A DNA stretch of 39,661 bases from a bacterium (GCA_026713745.1 JAPONU010000285.1:1-39661); one strand, 5' to 3'. Positions 8,749 through 17,166 are shown, numbered from the stretch's first letter. Program-made: numbers and translations. The notes: generated by a model not told the origin, from the sequence alone.

Positions 8749-9806
8749 GCCGGGTCGCCCTGGTGGCGACCGCCGTGCAGCGACTCGCCGGCCGCCACAG
8801 CAGCGCCGTCACCGAGCAGCGTGAAACCGGCCACCCGCGCCCCCGGGCCCACGACCGCGTCGTAGCCGACCACGGAGTCGGCGACGACAGCGCCGGCGCC
8901 GATCCTTCCCCCCGGCAGGACGACCGAACTGTCGAGGCGTGCGCCAGCCTCGACGGTGGCCCGTTCCATGACGACGCTCCCGGCGACCTCGGCCCCCGGC
9001 GATACCTCCGCCCGGGGGCTCACCGCTCCCAGGGTGACAGCGCGGCGTCCCGAGGTGAGGTCGATGTTGGCCTGCAAGTACGAAGCGGGCGTGCCCGCGT
9101 CGATCCAGTAGGCGTCGGAATTGAGCGCGTACAGCGCGCCGTCGGCAGCCACAGCCGCAAAGGTCTCACGCTCCATGGAGACCGGCCGACCCGGCCGGAT
9201 CCTCGCCAGTACCGACGGTTCGAGAACGTAGACGCCGGCGTTGATCCAGCCGCTCGTCACCCTTCCGCTCGCCGGCTTCTCCACGAACCGCGAGACGCGC
9301 CCCGTGTCGTCGGACTCCACCAGCCCGTAGCGCGAGGCGTCGGCCATCGGGATCGTCAGGATGGTCGCCTCGGCGCCCCGTGCCCGGTGCAGGGCCAGCA
9401 ACTCGCTGAACGGAGCATCGGTCAGCACATCGCCGTTGAGCGCCCAGAACGTCTCCGAGAACGGGTCGCCGCCACCTGCTCGGCCATTCCCGCCGGCCGC
9501 CCGGTGGGCCGCAAACAGGATCGCCCCGGCCGTGCCCAGCGGATCGGGTTCGGTGGCGTAGCGGAGCCCGGCACCCCCGCAGCGTCCCGAGGGATACGCC
9601 ACCCCGAAGGCATCGGGCCGGTAGCCGAGTGACAGCACGACGTCGTCCACGCCCTCGCGGGCCAGCTTCGCCACCACGTGCTCGATCATCGGCCGGTCCA
9701 CGATCGGCAGCATCTGCTTGGGTCGCATGTCGGTGAGCGGCCGCAGCCGCGTCCCCAACCCACCGGCGAGCACGATGGCGGACCGGGGACTCATCGGGAC
9801 TGACAC
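8742..9806 (-). CDS. NDP-sugar pyrophosphorylase, mannose-1-phosphate guanylyltransferase type
   Basis: A 354-residue sugar-1-phosphate nucleotidyltransferase. The N-terminus holds the signature LAGGLGTRLRPLTDMRPKQM, with the G-x-G-T-R loop and the PK pair that bind the nucleotide. ALNGDVLTD carries the metal Asp, and FVEKP and INAGVYVLEP are family motifs. The last 90 residues or so are a left-handed beta-helix of hexapeptide repeats (AVSPRAEVSPGAEVAG, VVADSVVGYDAVVG). The likely product is GDP-mannose, but UDP-glucose or dTDP-glucose type activity cannot be excluded. I chose GTG at 9806, with GGAG 6 nt upstream; ATG 9794 is the alternative. In mycobacteria a gene of this family also lies near the F420 pair. 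It is convergent with cofE. Confidence 0.85.
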   Translation of the reverse strand: MSVPMSPRSAIVLAGGLGTRLRPLTDMRPKQMLPIVDRPMIEHVVAKLAREGVDDVVLSLGYRPDAFGVAYPSGRCGGAGLRYATEPDPLGTAGAILFAAHRAAGGNGRAGGGDPFSETFWALNGDVLTDAPFSELLALHRARGAEATILTIPMADASRYGLVESDDTGRVSRFVEKPASGRVTSGWINAGVYVLEPSVLARIRPGRPVSMERETFAAVAADGALYALNSDAYWIDAGTPASYLQANIDLTSGRRAVTLGAVSPRAEVSPGAEVAGSVVMERATVEAGARLDSSVVLPGGRIGAGAVVADSVVGYDAVVGPGARVAGFTLLGDGAAVAAGESLHGGRHQGDPAR

Positions 9807-9872
9807 GGGCCGCTCCGGCGTGCGGTCAGCGCTGCGCCGGCATGGTCCGAAGAGGTCTCCGGCGCCCGCCGC

Positions 9873-10604
9873 TCACTCGTCCGCCGGCTCGGTGACCAGA
9901 GGGGTCGACTCCTCGCCGGCGCTCAGCGCGAACGGATCGATCTGCCCCAGCCAGGCGATGCTCGGCGGCGGCGGCAATTCGGCGCCCTCCGGGGCCCGTG
10001 CGATGATCCAGGCCTCACCGTTGTTCAAGAAGCGGATGTCGGCGAGGTTCTCGGTGAAGACGTCCGGCGCCTCGTCCACGGAACTGGCGAACTCCCAGCG
10101 GTGCACCTGGATGATCGCCGGCTCTCCGTCGCAGGTGACGTCCTCGGCGAGCACACGGCCGTCGTCGAGGGTGATGGCGTCATCGGTGATCTCCGCCCGC
10201 ATGGCGACGATGAAGTCCTCCAGCGTGGCGTTCTCACCCGAGGCGGCCTCGTAGTAGGGGTGGACATGGATGATGGCGTCGTCGTGGGAGTGGATGCCCT
10301 GCGCGTCGTCGGTGCTGGTGAAGTGCGGCAGGAAGTTGCCTTCGTCGCCCTCGGCGCAGTCCCACACCGCATACGGCGAATGCCAGTGGTCCTCGTTCTG
10401 CACGGGCCGCGCCTGCACGTCGCGGGTGGTGTAGGCGAACGCCACGAGCGCGGTGCCCGCCGCGATGATGAGCACCACCAGAGCGCCAAAACTCGGTCGA
10501 AGAATGCGGCTCAGCCTGCTTCCATCGCCCCCGATGCGCGCCGCCCGTTCAATGTTGCGGACAGCGTCGGCGAGGGAGGAGCGGCTCCGGGAGTCTCGCG
10601 CCAT
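9873..10604 (-). CDS. Single-pass membrane protein with a histidine-rich extracellular domain, function unknown
   Basis: A 243-residue protein of unknown function. A basic N-terminal cytoplasmic part is followed by one membrane helix (about residues 41-62, GALVVLIIAAGTALVAFAY) and an outer domain. That domain contains HWH, a PHF pair, then HSHDDAIIHVHP: three HxH pairs, which suggests bound metal such as copper or zinc. The C-terminus is acidic and proline-containing. I vaguely recall similar HxH-rich hypothetical proteins in other actinobacteria but cannot name a family. The ATG at 10604 lies 10 nt after TAGTGT (10615-10620), so the message is probably almost leaderless; GTG 10616 would overlap the -10 box. 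Confidence 0.7.
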   Translation of the reverse strand: MARDSRSRSSLADAVRNIERAARIGGDGSRLSRILRPSFGALVVLIIAAGTALVAFAYTTRDVQARPVQNEDHWHSPYAVWDCAEGDEGNFLPHFTSTDDAQGIHSHDDAIIHVHPYYEAASGENATLEDFIVAMRAEITDDAITLDDGRVLAEDVTCDGEPAIIQVHRWEFASSVDEAPDVFTENLADIRFLNNGEAWIIARAPEGAELPPPPSIAWLGQIDPFALSAGEESTPLVTEPADE

Positions 10605-10614
10605 AGCGAGAGGC

Positions 10615-10620
10615 ACACTA
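10615..10620 (-). promoter_or_regulatory. -10 box for the histidine-rich membrane protein gene
   Basis: TAGTGT on the minus strand, 10 nt before the ATG at 10604. The short distance implies a leaderless or nearly leaderless transcript. Confidence 0.45.
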
Positions 10621-10702
10621 CCGCCGTATCCCGGCGATACCGCCCGTCGCCCATCGCTGCTGCGGCTCCGCGAACCCGTTCCCCCGATACCGGCGCCACG
10701 GC

Positions 10703-10708
10703 TAGCCT
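10703..10708 (+). promoter_or_regulatory. -10 box for the leaderless aminotransferase gene
   Basis: TAGCCT fits TANNNT and ends 7 nt before GTG 10716, the usual spacing of a leaderless actinobacterial start. This fixes the start of the gene well inside a longer open frame. Confidence 0.6.
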
Positions 10709-10715
10709 GCGGCGC

Positions 10716-11546
10716 GTGGACGAGCCGGTCGTCTGGCTGAACGGTGAGATCGTCCCGGAGTCGGCGGCCTGCGTCTCAGTGCGGGATCACGGTCTGCTGG
10801 TTGGCGACGGGGTCTTCGAGAGCGTCCGGATCACCGCCGGGCAGGCGTTCGCCGTCGGGCGGCATCTGGCGCGCCTGGCGCGCTCGGCGGGTGCGCTGGG
10901 CTTGGAGTTGCCGCCGGCCGGCGATTTGCGCGAGGCGGTCGGCGCCGTGCTGGCCGCCACGGGGGTGGTCGAGGGTCGGCTGCGGATCACGGCCACCAGC
11001 GGTCCCGGGGGGTTCTCCTCGGCTCGACCACCCGCAGGGGCGACCGTGGTCGTGGCCGCCGAGGAAGCACCTCCGTGGTCGCCGCACGTGGCGGTCATCA
11101 CCGTGCCGTGGCCCCGCAATGAGCGGGGTGCCACCGCCGGCATCAAGACCATCTCCTACGCCGAGAACGTCCTGGCCCTGCAGCGGGCGCACGCCGCGGG
11201 CGCCGGCGAGGCGATCTTCGCCAATACCCGCGGGGAACTGTGCGAGGGCACCGGCACCAACGTGTTCCTCGTGCTGGACGACCAGTTGCTGACGCCCCCG
11301 CTGTCGGTGGGTTGCCTGGCCGGGGTGACCCGCGACCTGGCACTGGAGATCACCGAGGCCACCACCGAGACCGTGCCGCTGGGGGCCCTTGCCGAGGCGT
11401 CGGAGGCTTTCCTGACCTCCACGACACGCAACGTGCACCCCATCTCGACGGTGGACGGTGTGCCGCTCCCCTCCTGCCCCGGACCCGCCACCGCCGGCGC
11501 CCAGCGGGCCTTCGCTGCGCTGATGGACGAGACGCTGGACCCCTAG
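10716..11546 (+). CDS. Class IV PLP aminotransferase (aminodeoxychorismate lyase / D-amino acid or branched-chain aminotransferase)
   Basis: A 276-residue fold-type IV PLP enzyme. It starts VWLNGEIVPE, has the early RDHGLLVGDGVFESVR typical of the family, and the PLP lysine is K144 in AGIKTISYAENVLAL. CEGTGTNVFLV near residue 177 and the C-terminal STTRNVHPI complete the pattern. The K-T-x-x-Y-x-x-N form and length suit actinobacterial aminodeoxychorismate lyase (folate pathway) as well as D-alanine aminotransferase; sequence alone does not choose. The frame is open far upstream, but that part is antisense to the histidine-rich gene. GTG 10716, placed by its -10 box, is the credible start. 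It is convergent with the M23 peptidase gene. Confidence 0.85.
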   Translation: MDEPVVWLNGEIVPESAACVSVRDHGLLVGDGVFESVRITAGQAFAVGRHLARLARSAGALGLELPPAGDLREAVGAVLAATGVVEGRLRITATSGPGGFSSARPPAGATVVVAAEEAPPWSPHVAVITVPWPRNERGATAGIKTISYAENVLALQRAHAAGAGEAIFANTRGELCEGTGTNVFLVLDDQLLTPPLSVGCLAGVTRDLALEITEATTETVPLGALAEASEAFLTSTTRNVHPISTVDGVPLPSCPGPATAGAQRAFAALMDETLDP

Positions 11547-11588
11547 CCGCCGGGGGTGTCCCGCCGCGCCAGAGCAGGCCGGGATCAG

Positions 11589-12965
11589 CTAGAAGCAGGC
11601 CTCGCGCACGATCGGATACGGGTTGATGTGGTTGCCGCGACCACCTAGGTGATACTCGAAGTGCAGATGAGGCAGCCCCGCGGCGTTGCCCGAGTCGCCC
11701 ACGTAACCGATCACAGTGCCCGCCGGCACCCAGCCGGCCCCGACGTTCTCGTACGCCGACAGGTGCGTGTTGTAGAAGTAGTTCCCGGAGTCGGCGAAGA
11801 TGTACGCCGAGTTGCCCCCGATGCGGTTGGCCCGATGCTCCACGCGCCCGCTCTCGGTGGCCAGGACCGGGGTCCCGGCGGGAGCGATGAGATCGTTGCC
11901 CTTGTGCCAACCGCCGTAGTGGCGGGGATCGCCGAAGTCGTCGAAGTGGCTGAACGGGCCGGCCAGCGGGCACACCCAGCCGTCGGCCGCCTGCAGTACG
12001 GCGAGGCCGCCGGAGTCCCCTGCCGCCGATTCGGCACCCGGGTTGCCCGGCCTGACGGGTGGTAGTGCACCGTCGCCCTCCGTCGGCGCGCCCTGCGGGT
12101 TCTCGGCACCCCCCGATGCAGCAGCCTGGGCGACCTGCTCCCCAGCGACGCGGGCGGCCTCCTGAGCGGCGCGGGCAGCTTCGTCGGCCGCCACCGCAGC
12201 GGCGCGCGCGGCCTCCAGGCGGCGCGCCTCCTCGGCCTGCCGGCGACGCAACTCCTCCTCGACCCGCCTCCGCTCCTCCTCCTCGAGTGCGTCCAGCAGC
12301 CTGTCCTGCTCGTACAGGCGCGGCGCAATCTCCAGGTACACGTCGCCGATGACGCTCAGCTCCGCCTGCACCTCCGCTGCTGCCGCAGCGGCCTGGGAAA
12401 TCAACTCCTGCTGATGCCGGGCTCGCTCGGCGAGCAGCGCCTGCGCCTGATCCAGGTCGTCGCGGGCCCTGCGGTAATCGTCGATGATGTCGAGCGAACC
12501 CTCGCTCACGAACCGGGCCAGGGCATCCAGCGCGGCTTGGCGATTGATGTCGTCGCCGGCCAGGATCGACGGCGGTGTCGTCGAATCGATGTAGCGCTGC
12601 ACGGCGATTTCGATCATCTGCCGGCGCAATGCAACCACGTCGGCATCGATCCCGGCGATGCGCTCGGACAACTCGACGATCTCGACGTTCAATTCGTACA
12701 GGGCCAGATCGGCCTCCCAGTAGCGGGCGGCAGCGGCGTCGGCGCGCTCCTGGGTGGCGATCAGCTCATCCAGGTAGCCGTCGATCTCGTCCTGCAGCGC
12801 CGACACGGTGTCGCGGACTCGATCAAGCTCGTTCTGCGCGACCGAGACCGAACTCATCGCAAGCAGGAGAACGATCGGTAGTGCCCAGAGCACTTTCCGG
12901 CGCACAGCACTCGACCGAGCGACGTTCAACCGAGCGACATTCAATCTAGAGAACGTCACTCTCAT
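11589..12965 (-). CDS. Secreted coiled-coil M23 (LytM-type) peptidase
   Basis: About 458 residues. A basic N-terminus leads to a membrane/signal segment (about 28-43, ALPIVLLLAMSSVSVA). Two long coiled coils follow (about 45-115 and 170-265, the latter rich in Glu, Arg and Ala), then a Gly/Pro/Glu linker and a C-terminal M23 domain. The zinc ligands are intact: HKGND (HxxxD) and HLHFE (HxH), with a further His in NTHLSAY. This is the plan of EnvC/RipA-like proteins that cut peptidoglycan or activate amidases. The start overlaps the end of the upstream CNNM gene (ATG 12965 or GTG 12977, neither with a strong ribosome site), so it is cotranscribed. The N-terminus contains an odd duplicated NVARLNVAR from a 15-bp DNA repeat. 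Confidence 0.88.
   Translation of the reverse strand: MRVTFSRLNVARLNVARSSAVRRKVLWALPIVLLLAMSSVSVAQNELDRVRDTVSALQDEIDGYLDELIATQERADAAAARYWEADLALYELNVEIVELSERIAGIDADVVALRRQMIEIAVQRYIDSTTPPSILAGDDINRQAALDALARFVSEGSLDIIDDYRRARDDLDQAQALLAERARHQQELISQAAAAAAEVQAELSVIGDVYLEIAPRLYEQDRLLDALEEEERRRVEEELRRRQAEEARRLEAARAAAVAADEAARAAQEAARVAGEQVAQAAASGGAENPQGAPTEGDGALPPVRPGNPGAESAAGDSGGLAVLQAADGWVCPLAGPFSHFDDFGDPRHYGGWHKGNDLIAPAGTPVLATESGRVEHRANRIGGNSAYIFADSGNYFYNTHLSAYENVGAGWVPAGTVIGYVGDSGNAAGLPHLHFEYHLGGRGNHINPYPIVREACF
12916..12945. repeat. Two-copy 15-bp repeat in the M23 peptidase N-terminus
   Basis: Units 12916-12930 and 12931-12945 agree at 13 of 15 positions and are followed by a decayed third start. 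They encode the LNVAR LNVAR stretch of the peptidase on the minus strand. Confidence 0.7.
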
Positions 12966-13959
12966 CCCTGATGTCACCCACGAGCGACTCCAGCACGTCC
13001 TCCAGGGTCACGAGACCCACCGTAACGGTCCCCTCGCGGACCAGGGCGACGTGCACCCGGTGCCGGCGCATCAACCGCAGGAGATCCTCCAGCGTCAGGT
13101 CATGGCGCACCATGAGCGCCCGCCGGACGCAGCCGGCCGGGAGCACCTGGTCCCAACGCTCGGGAGGCACCGTAAGTAGATCCTTGGCGTGCACGAATCC
13201 TGCGGGGCGGTCGGGATCGCCGAGCAGCAGCCGGGAATGCCCGCTGGCCACGACCGTCGCCTCCGCCTCGGCCACGCTGGCACCCCGCGGGATGGCGCAG
13301 ATCCGCTCCCGTGGCACCATGATCGACGCCACTGGGCGCTCGCCCAGTTCCAGCGCGGAGGCCAGCAGCGTGTGCTCGAACTCGCTCAGCAGGCCGCCGG
13401 TGCGCGATTCGGCCAGCAACTCCGACAGCTCGGCGGGGGTCCGTGCACTCGACGTCTGATCCACCGGGGCCACCCCGAACAGGCGCGCCAGCACCGCCAC
13501 AAGCCACTCGAGCGTCCGGATCACCGGCCGGAACGCCCCGACGAAGAGCCGGTGTACCGGCGCCAGCCACATCGCGAGGGCATCGGGATTGCACAGAGCG
13601 GCATTCTTCGGGACCATCTCGCCGATCAGGACGTGGGCGAACACCACGATGGCGATCGCCACGGCCACGCTGACACCATGGCCGAAACCGCCGAGGACAC
13701 CGTCGAGCAGGCGCGCCACGGCAGGTTCGACGACATAGCCGAGACCCAGGGCGGTCATCGTCAACCCGAGTTGCGCACCCGCCAGCTGCATGCCCAGATC
13801 CCCCATCGCCCGCACCGCCACCCTGGCGCGCCGGTTGCCGGACTCGGCCAGCACCTCCAGGCGGCTGCGCGACGCAGCCACGATTGCGAACTCGACGGCG
13901 GTGAAGAAGGCGTTGCCGGCCAGCAGCACGACCGCAATCAGCAGCGCCAGGGTGGTCAC
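12946..13959 (-). CDS. CNNM/CBS-domain membrane protein (hemolysin C / CorC family), without the CorC domain
   Basis: A 337-residue protein. The N-terminal CNNM (DUF21) domain has about four hydrophobic segments (residues 1-160, beginning TLALLIAVVLLAGNAFFTAVEFA), followed by a CBS pair (about 205-330: VASIMVPRERICAIP and the C-terminal VTLEDVLESLVGDI). It ends directly after the second CBS domain, so the usual C-terminal CorC_HlyC domain is missing. Family members are linked to Mg2+/Co2+ efflux or homeostasis. Its GTG at 13959 overlaps the TGA of the upstream paralogue by 4 nt. Two CNNM paralogues in tandem may work as a heteromer. Confidence 0.85.
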   Translation of the reverse strand: MTTLALLIAVVLLAGNAFFTAVEFAIVAASRSRLEVLAESGNRRARVAVRAMGDLGMQLAGAQLGLTMTALGLGYVVEPAVARLLDGVLGGFGHGVSVAVAIAIVVFAHVLIGEMVPKNAALCNPDALAMWLAPVHRLFVGAFRPVIRTLEWLVAVLARLFGVAPVDQTSSARTPAELSELLAESRTGGLLSEFEHTLLASALELGERPVASIMVPRERICAIPRGASVAEAEATVVASGHSRLLLGDPDRPAGFVHAKDLLTVPPERWDQVLPAGCVRRALMVRHDLTLEDLLRLMRRHRVHVALVREGTVTVGLVTLEDVLESLVGDIRDESDVL

Positions 13960-15341
13960 GGCCGCCGCTCCCCGCGCCCGGCGACCCGGACCATCACGAT
14001 CCGCCGCCGCACCATCTCAGCAACTTCGAAGCTCCAACCATCCCACGTGAACGAGTCGCCCACCACCGGGATACGGCCCAGGTGGTAGAGGGCGAATCCG
14101 GCCAGGGTCTCATACGGGCCGCCAGCCAGGCGCAACCCACAGGCTTCTTCGACGCCGTCGGCACGCAGGTCGCCCCCCAGGAGCCAAACCCCCGGAGGGG
14201 CCGGAGGAGTGAGCTCGGCCACCGGGTCGTGCTCGTCGTCGATCTCCCCGACGATCTCCTCGGTGATGTCCTCGGCGGTGATGATCCCGGTGGCACCGCC
14301 GTGTTCGTCCACGACGACCGCCAGTGACTGGCGCCGGCGGCTCATCTCGCTCAGCAGGCTCCGCAGGTCGGCGCTCTCGGGGACCGCCCAGACGTCGACC
14401 ATCATCTCCCCCACGGTGACCCGGTGGCGATCCGCGGGCGGGACGCGGTGGACCGTCTTGACGTGGACCACACCCCGGACGTCGTCCAGATCGGCCTCCA
14501 CGACGGGGAAGCGCGAGTGGCCGCTCCTCGCCGTCGCATCCACCAGGTCGGCCATCGTGTCGTCGGCACCGACGGTGATCACCTCCACGCGCGGCACCAG
14601 GGCGTCGGCTGCGGTCTTGGCCCCGAAGCGGATCGAGCGCGTCAGCAGGGTCACGTCCTCCGGATCGAGTTCGCCGCTGGTACCCGACGAGCGGATGATG
14701 TGTTCGAGCTCCCGCAGGGTCCGCACCGAACGGAGTTCGTCGGTGGGTTCGAGCCCGGCGAGGCGCACGATCCGATCGGCGGTGCCGTTGAACAGCGTCA
14801 CGAACGGCCACATGAGGTAGCCGTACAGGCGCAACGGCCTGGCACACCGCAGCCCCGTTGCCAGAGGCCGGGAGATCGCCAACATCTTCGGCAGTTGCTC
14901 CCCCGCCACGAGGTGCACGACGGTGGCCAGCGCCAGGGCCACCGCAATGGCTGCCGCGTGAGCCGAGGACTCGCTGAGCACCGAGCCGAACGCACCCAGC
15001 AACAACTCGGCGATCAGCGGCTCGGCAACCCAGCCCAGCAGCAGGGACATCACCGTGATGCCCAGCTGTGCAGCCGAGAGGTGGAACGTGAGCCGTTCGG
15101 TGACCTTCAGCAGGCTCCGGGCGGACCGGCGCCGGGCGCGCCGGTCCGAAGTTGCAGCCTCCTTGAGCGGGCCGCGCTGCACGGACACGGCAGAGAACTC
15201 GGCGGCGACGAAGAAGGCGTTGGCGCCGATCAGCGCGACGACCGCAAGAAGTCCGAGTGCGACTCTGATCGCCGCGAAGTTTATCGCCGGGGTGCCATGA
15301 GCCCGGGGAGCGGGAGGGCCGGCGGTAGCATCCGGTGCCAT
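13956..15341 (-). CDS. CNNM/CBS/CorC-domain membrane protein (hemolysin C family)
   Basis: Up to 461 residues: a CNNM membrane domain (first helix VALGLLAVVALIGANAFFVAAEFSAV), a CBS pair (DALVPRVEVITVG; VVDEHGGATGIITAEDITEEIVG) and a C-terminal CorC_HlyC domain (GVWLLGGDLRADGVEEACGL). It is the full-length partner of the shorter paralogue downstream; the role is probably divalent cation homeostasis. The start is uncertain. ATG 15341 is the only canonical start but lacks a ribosome site, adds 24 non-conserved residues, and would overlap the divergent ABC gene. An ATC codon at 15269 lies 8 nt after a minus-strand TAAACT box and aligns with the initiator of the paralogue. Confidence 0.85.
   Translation of the reverse strand: MAPDATAGPPAPRAHGTPAINFAAIRVALGLLAVVALIGANAFFVAAEFSAVSVQRGPLKEAATSDRRARRRSARSLLKVTERLTFHLSAAQLGITVMSLLLGWVAEPLIAELLLGAFGSVLSESSAHAAAIAVALALATVVHLVAGEQLPKMLAISRPLATGLRCARPLRLYGYLMWPFVTLFNGTADRIVRLAGLEPTDELRSVRTLRELEHIIRSSGTSGELDPEDVTLLTRSIRFGAKTAADALVPRVEVITVGADDTMADLVDATARSGHSRFPVVEADLDDVRGVVHVKTVHRVPPADRHRVTVGEMMVDVWAVPESADLRSLLSEMSRRRQSLAVVVDEHGGATGIITAEDITEEIVGEIDDEHDPVAELTPPAPPGVWLLGGDLRADGVEEACGLRLAGGPYETLAGFALYHLGRIPVVGDSFTWDGWSFEVAEMVRRRIVMVRVAGRGERRP
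15278..15283 (-). promoter_or_regulatory. Candidate internal -10 box in front of an ATC codon of the CNNM gene
   Basis: TAAACT on the minus strand, 8 nt before ATC 15269. Spacing is as for leaderless genes in this window, but the start codon would be non-canonical. Confidence 0.35.
15326..15331 (+). promoter_or_regulatory. Candidate -10 box for the ABC exporter operon
   Basis: TAGCAT fits TANNNT and ends 8 nt before an in-frame ATC at 15340. It is the only good -10 candidate in the short divergent gap. Confidence 0.4.
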
Positions 15342-17166
15342 CGTCGCCGCCGCCAACATCGACCCCGACACGACGAAGGGCTGGCTGCGGCGCCTGTGGC
15401 CGATCATCACCGCGCACCGTTCGCTGCTGGCGTTCGGTACCGCCGCCGGGATCATCGCCCTCGCCTCCCAGGTCGCCGTCCCGGCTGTGGCCCGCGAGGC
15501 CATCGACGCCGCGGGCGACGGCTTCGGGGACCGGCTGCGGCTCCTCTGCATCCTGCTTGGGGTGCTGGCGGTCGTCCGCGGCCTCACCGGCGGGGCCTAC
15601 CGCTACCTGCTCTTCAGGCTGTCGCTGCGGATCGACACCGAGTTGCGGATGATCACCTACCGCCACCTCAGCCGGCTCTCGTTCTCGTTCTATGACCGCA
15701 GCGGCTCGGGCGACATCATCTCCCGCGCCAACACCGACATCCGCTCCATCCAGATCCTGTTCGCCTTCGCCCCCATGATGGGCATGGCGGTGCTGACGTT
15801 CTTCCTGGCCTTCGGCCTCATGCTCTGGATCCACGTGCCGCTCACGTTCGTGGCCCTGGCCACGCTGCCGGTCGGCACGCTGGTCGGGAACCGCTTCCGG
15901 AACAGGTTCCTGCCGCTGTCGTGGATCATCCAGGGGCGCAGCGCCGAGGTGGCGGGCGTGGTGGACGAGAACGTCAACGGCACGCGGGTCGTGAAGTCCT
16001 TCGCCGCCGAGCGGGCCGAGATCGCCAAACTCTCCCGGGCCGCCCGGCGGCTGCAATGGGCGTCGGCGACCAGCGTGGACGTGCGAGCCCGCTACAACCC
16101 CGTGCTGGAAGCACTGCCGCGGGTCGCCATGGGGCTGGTGCTGCTCTACGGCGGCTGGCTGGCGATCGACGGCCAGGTGACGATCGGCACGCTGTTCGCC
16201 TTCGGCGCCTACATCATCATGCTGCAGTTGCCGTTCAGGATGTTCGGCTTCATCGTGATGCAGAGTCAGCGGGCGGCGGCCTCCGCGGAGCGGATCTTCC
16301 AGATACTGGACACACCGCCGGAGATCAACTCACCGGTGGGCGCGCGGGTCCTCGATCGCGCCGAGGGTCGCCTGACCTTCGACGACGTGACTTTCGGCTA
16401 CGGCCGGGGGACGGCCAGGTCGGCCCGGCCGATCCTGGACGGGTTCAGCATGCAGATCCTCCCGGGGGAGACGGTGGCGCTGGTCGGCCCCACCGGCTGC
16501 GGCAAGTCGACGGTGGCGCGCCTCGCCGCCCGCTTCTACGACGCCGGCGGCGGCGCAGTGCGCCTCGCCGGCGGTGACGTGCGCGACCTCGACGTGGAGT
16601 CACTGCGGCGCAACGTGGTGGTGGTCTTCGACGAACCCTTCCTGTTCTCGACGAGCCTGCGGGACAACATCGCGTTCGGCCGGCCCGACGCCCCGCTCGC
16701 CGAGGTGATCGAGGCGGCGAGGATCGCACAGATCCACGAAACCGTGGCGAGCCTGCCGGCGGGCTACAACTCAGTCGTCGGTGAGCGCGGCTACACCCTC
16801 TCCGGCGGCCAGCGCCAGCGGATCGCCCTCGCCCGGGCCCTGCTGATGGACCCCGGCGTGCTGATCCTCGACGACGCCCTGAGCGCCATCGACATGGGCG
16901 TCGAGGAGGCCATCGCCGCGGCGTTGCGGCGCCGGCGGGCCGGGCGGACCACGCTGCTGATCGCCCACCGCCTCTCGACGATCGCCCTGGCGGACCGGGT
17001 GGTGTTCACCGAGGACGGCCGGGTCACCGCCACCGGCACCCACGCCGAACTGATGGCCACACAGGCGCGCTACGTCCAGGTGCTGGCCGACGCCGAGGCC
17101 CGGGAGGCCGAGACCCCGCGCCTCGCGGGCGCCGAGGTGACCGCCCCGGAGGGGTCGGCGCCGTGA
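15340..17166 (+). CDS. ABC exporter half-transporter, degenerate-site subunit
   Basis: About 608 residues: a type I exporter membrane domain (six helices, about 1-350) and a nucleotide-binding domain. The latter has Walker A VGPTGCGKST, signature LSGGQRQRIALARALL and H-loop LIAHRLST. Walker B is LILDDALS, with Asp where the catalytic Glu belongs, and the Q-loop reads FDEPFLF with Asp replacing Gln. Such changes mark the degenerate ATP site of heterodimeric exporters. There is no ATG, GTG or TTG in frame between the TGA at 15298 and GTG 15487, yet the codons from about 15380 clearly encode the first helix. I place the start at ATC 15340, 8 nt after a -10 box; CTG 15385 or a local sequence error are alternatives. 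It overlaps the second subunit by 4 nt. Confidence 0.85.
   Translation: MVAAANIDPDTTKGWLRRLWPIITAHRSLLAFGTAAGIIALASQVAVPAVAREAIDAAGDGFGDRLRLLCILLGVLAVVRGLTGGAYRYLLFRLSLRIDTELRMITYRHLSRLSFSFYDRSGSGDIISRANTDIRSIQILFAFAPMMGMAVLTFFLAFGLMLWIHVPLTFVALATLPVGTLVGNRFRNRFLPLSWIIQGRSAEVAGVVDENVNGTRVVKSFAAERAEIAKLSRAARRLQWASATSVDVRARYNPVLEALPRVAMGLVLLYGGWLAIDGQVTIGTLFAFGAYIIMLQLPFRMFGFIVMQSQRAAASAERIFQILDTPPEINSPVGARVLDRAEGRLTFDDVTFGYGRGTARSARPILDGFSMQILPGETVALVGPTGCGKSTVARLAARFYDAGGGAVRLAGGDVRDLDVESLRRNVVVVFDEPFLFSTSLRDNIAFGRPDAPLAEVIEAARIAQIHETVASLPAGYNSVVGERGYTLSGGQRQRIALARALLMDPGVLILDDALSAIDMGVEEAIAAALRRRRAGRTTLLIAHRLSTIALADRVVFTEDGRVTATGTHAELMATQARYVQVLADAEAREAETPRLAGAEVTAPEGSAP

Noticed and set aside
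10101..10715. Upstream extension of the aminotransferase frame
   Set aside because: It is antisense to the histidine-rich protein gene, and the conserved domain starts at GTG 10716 next to a -10 box.
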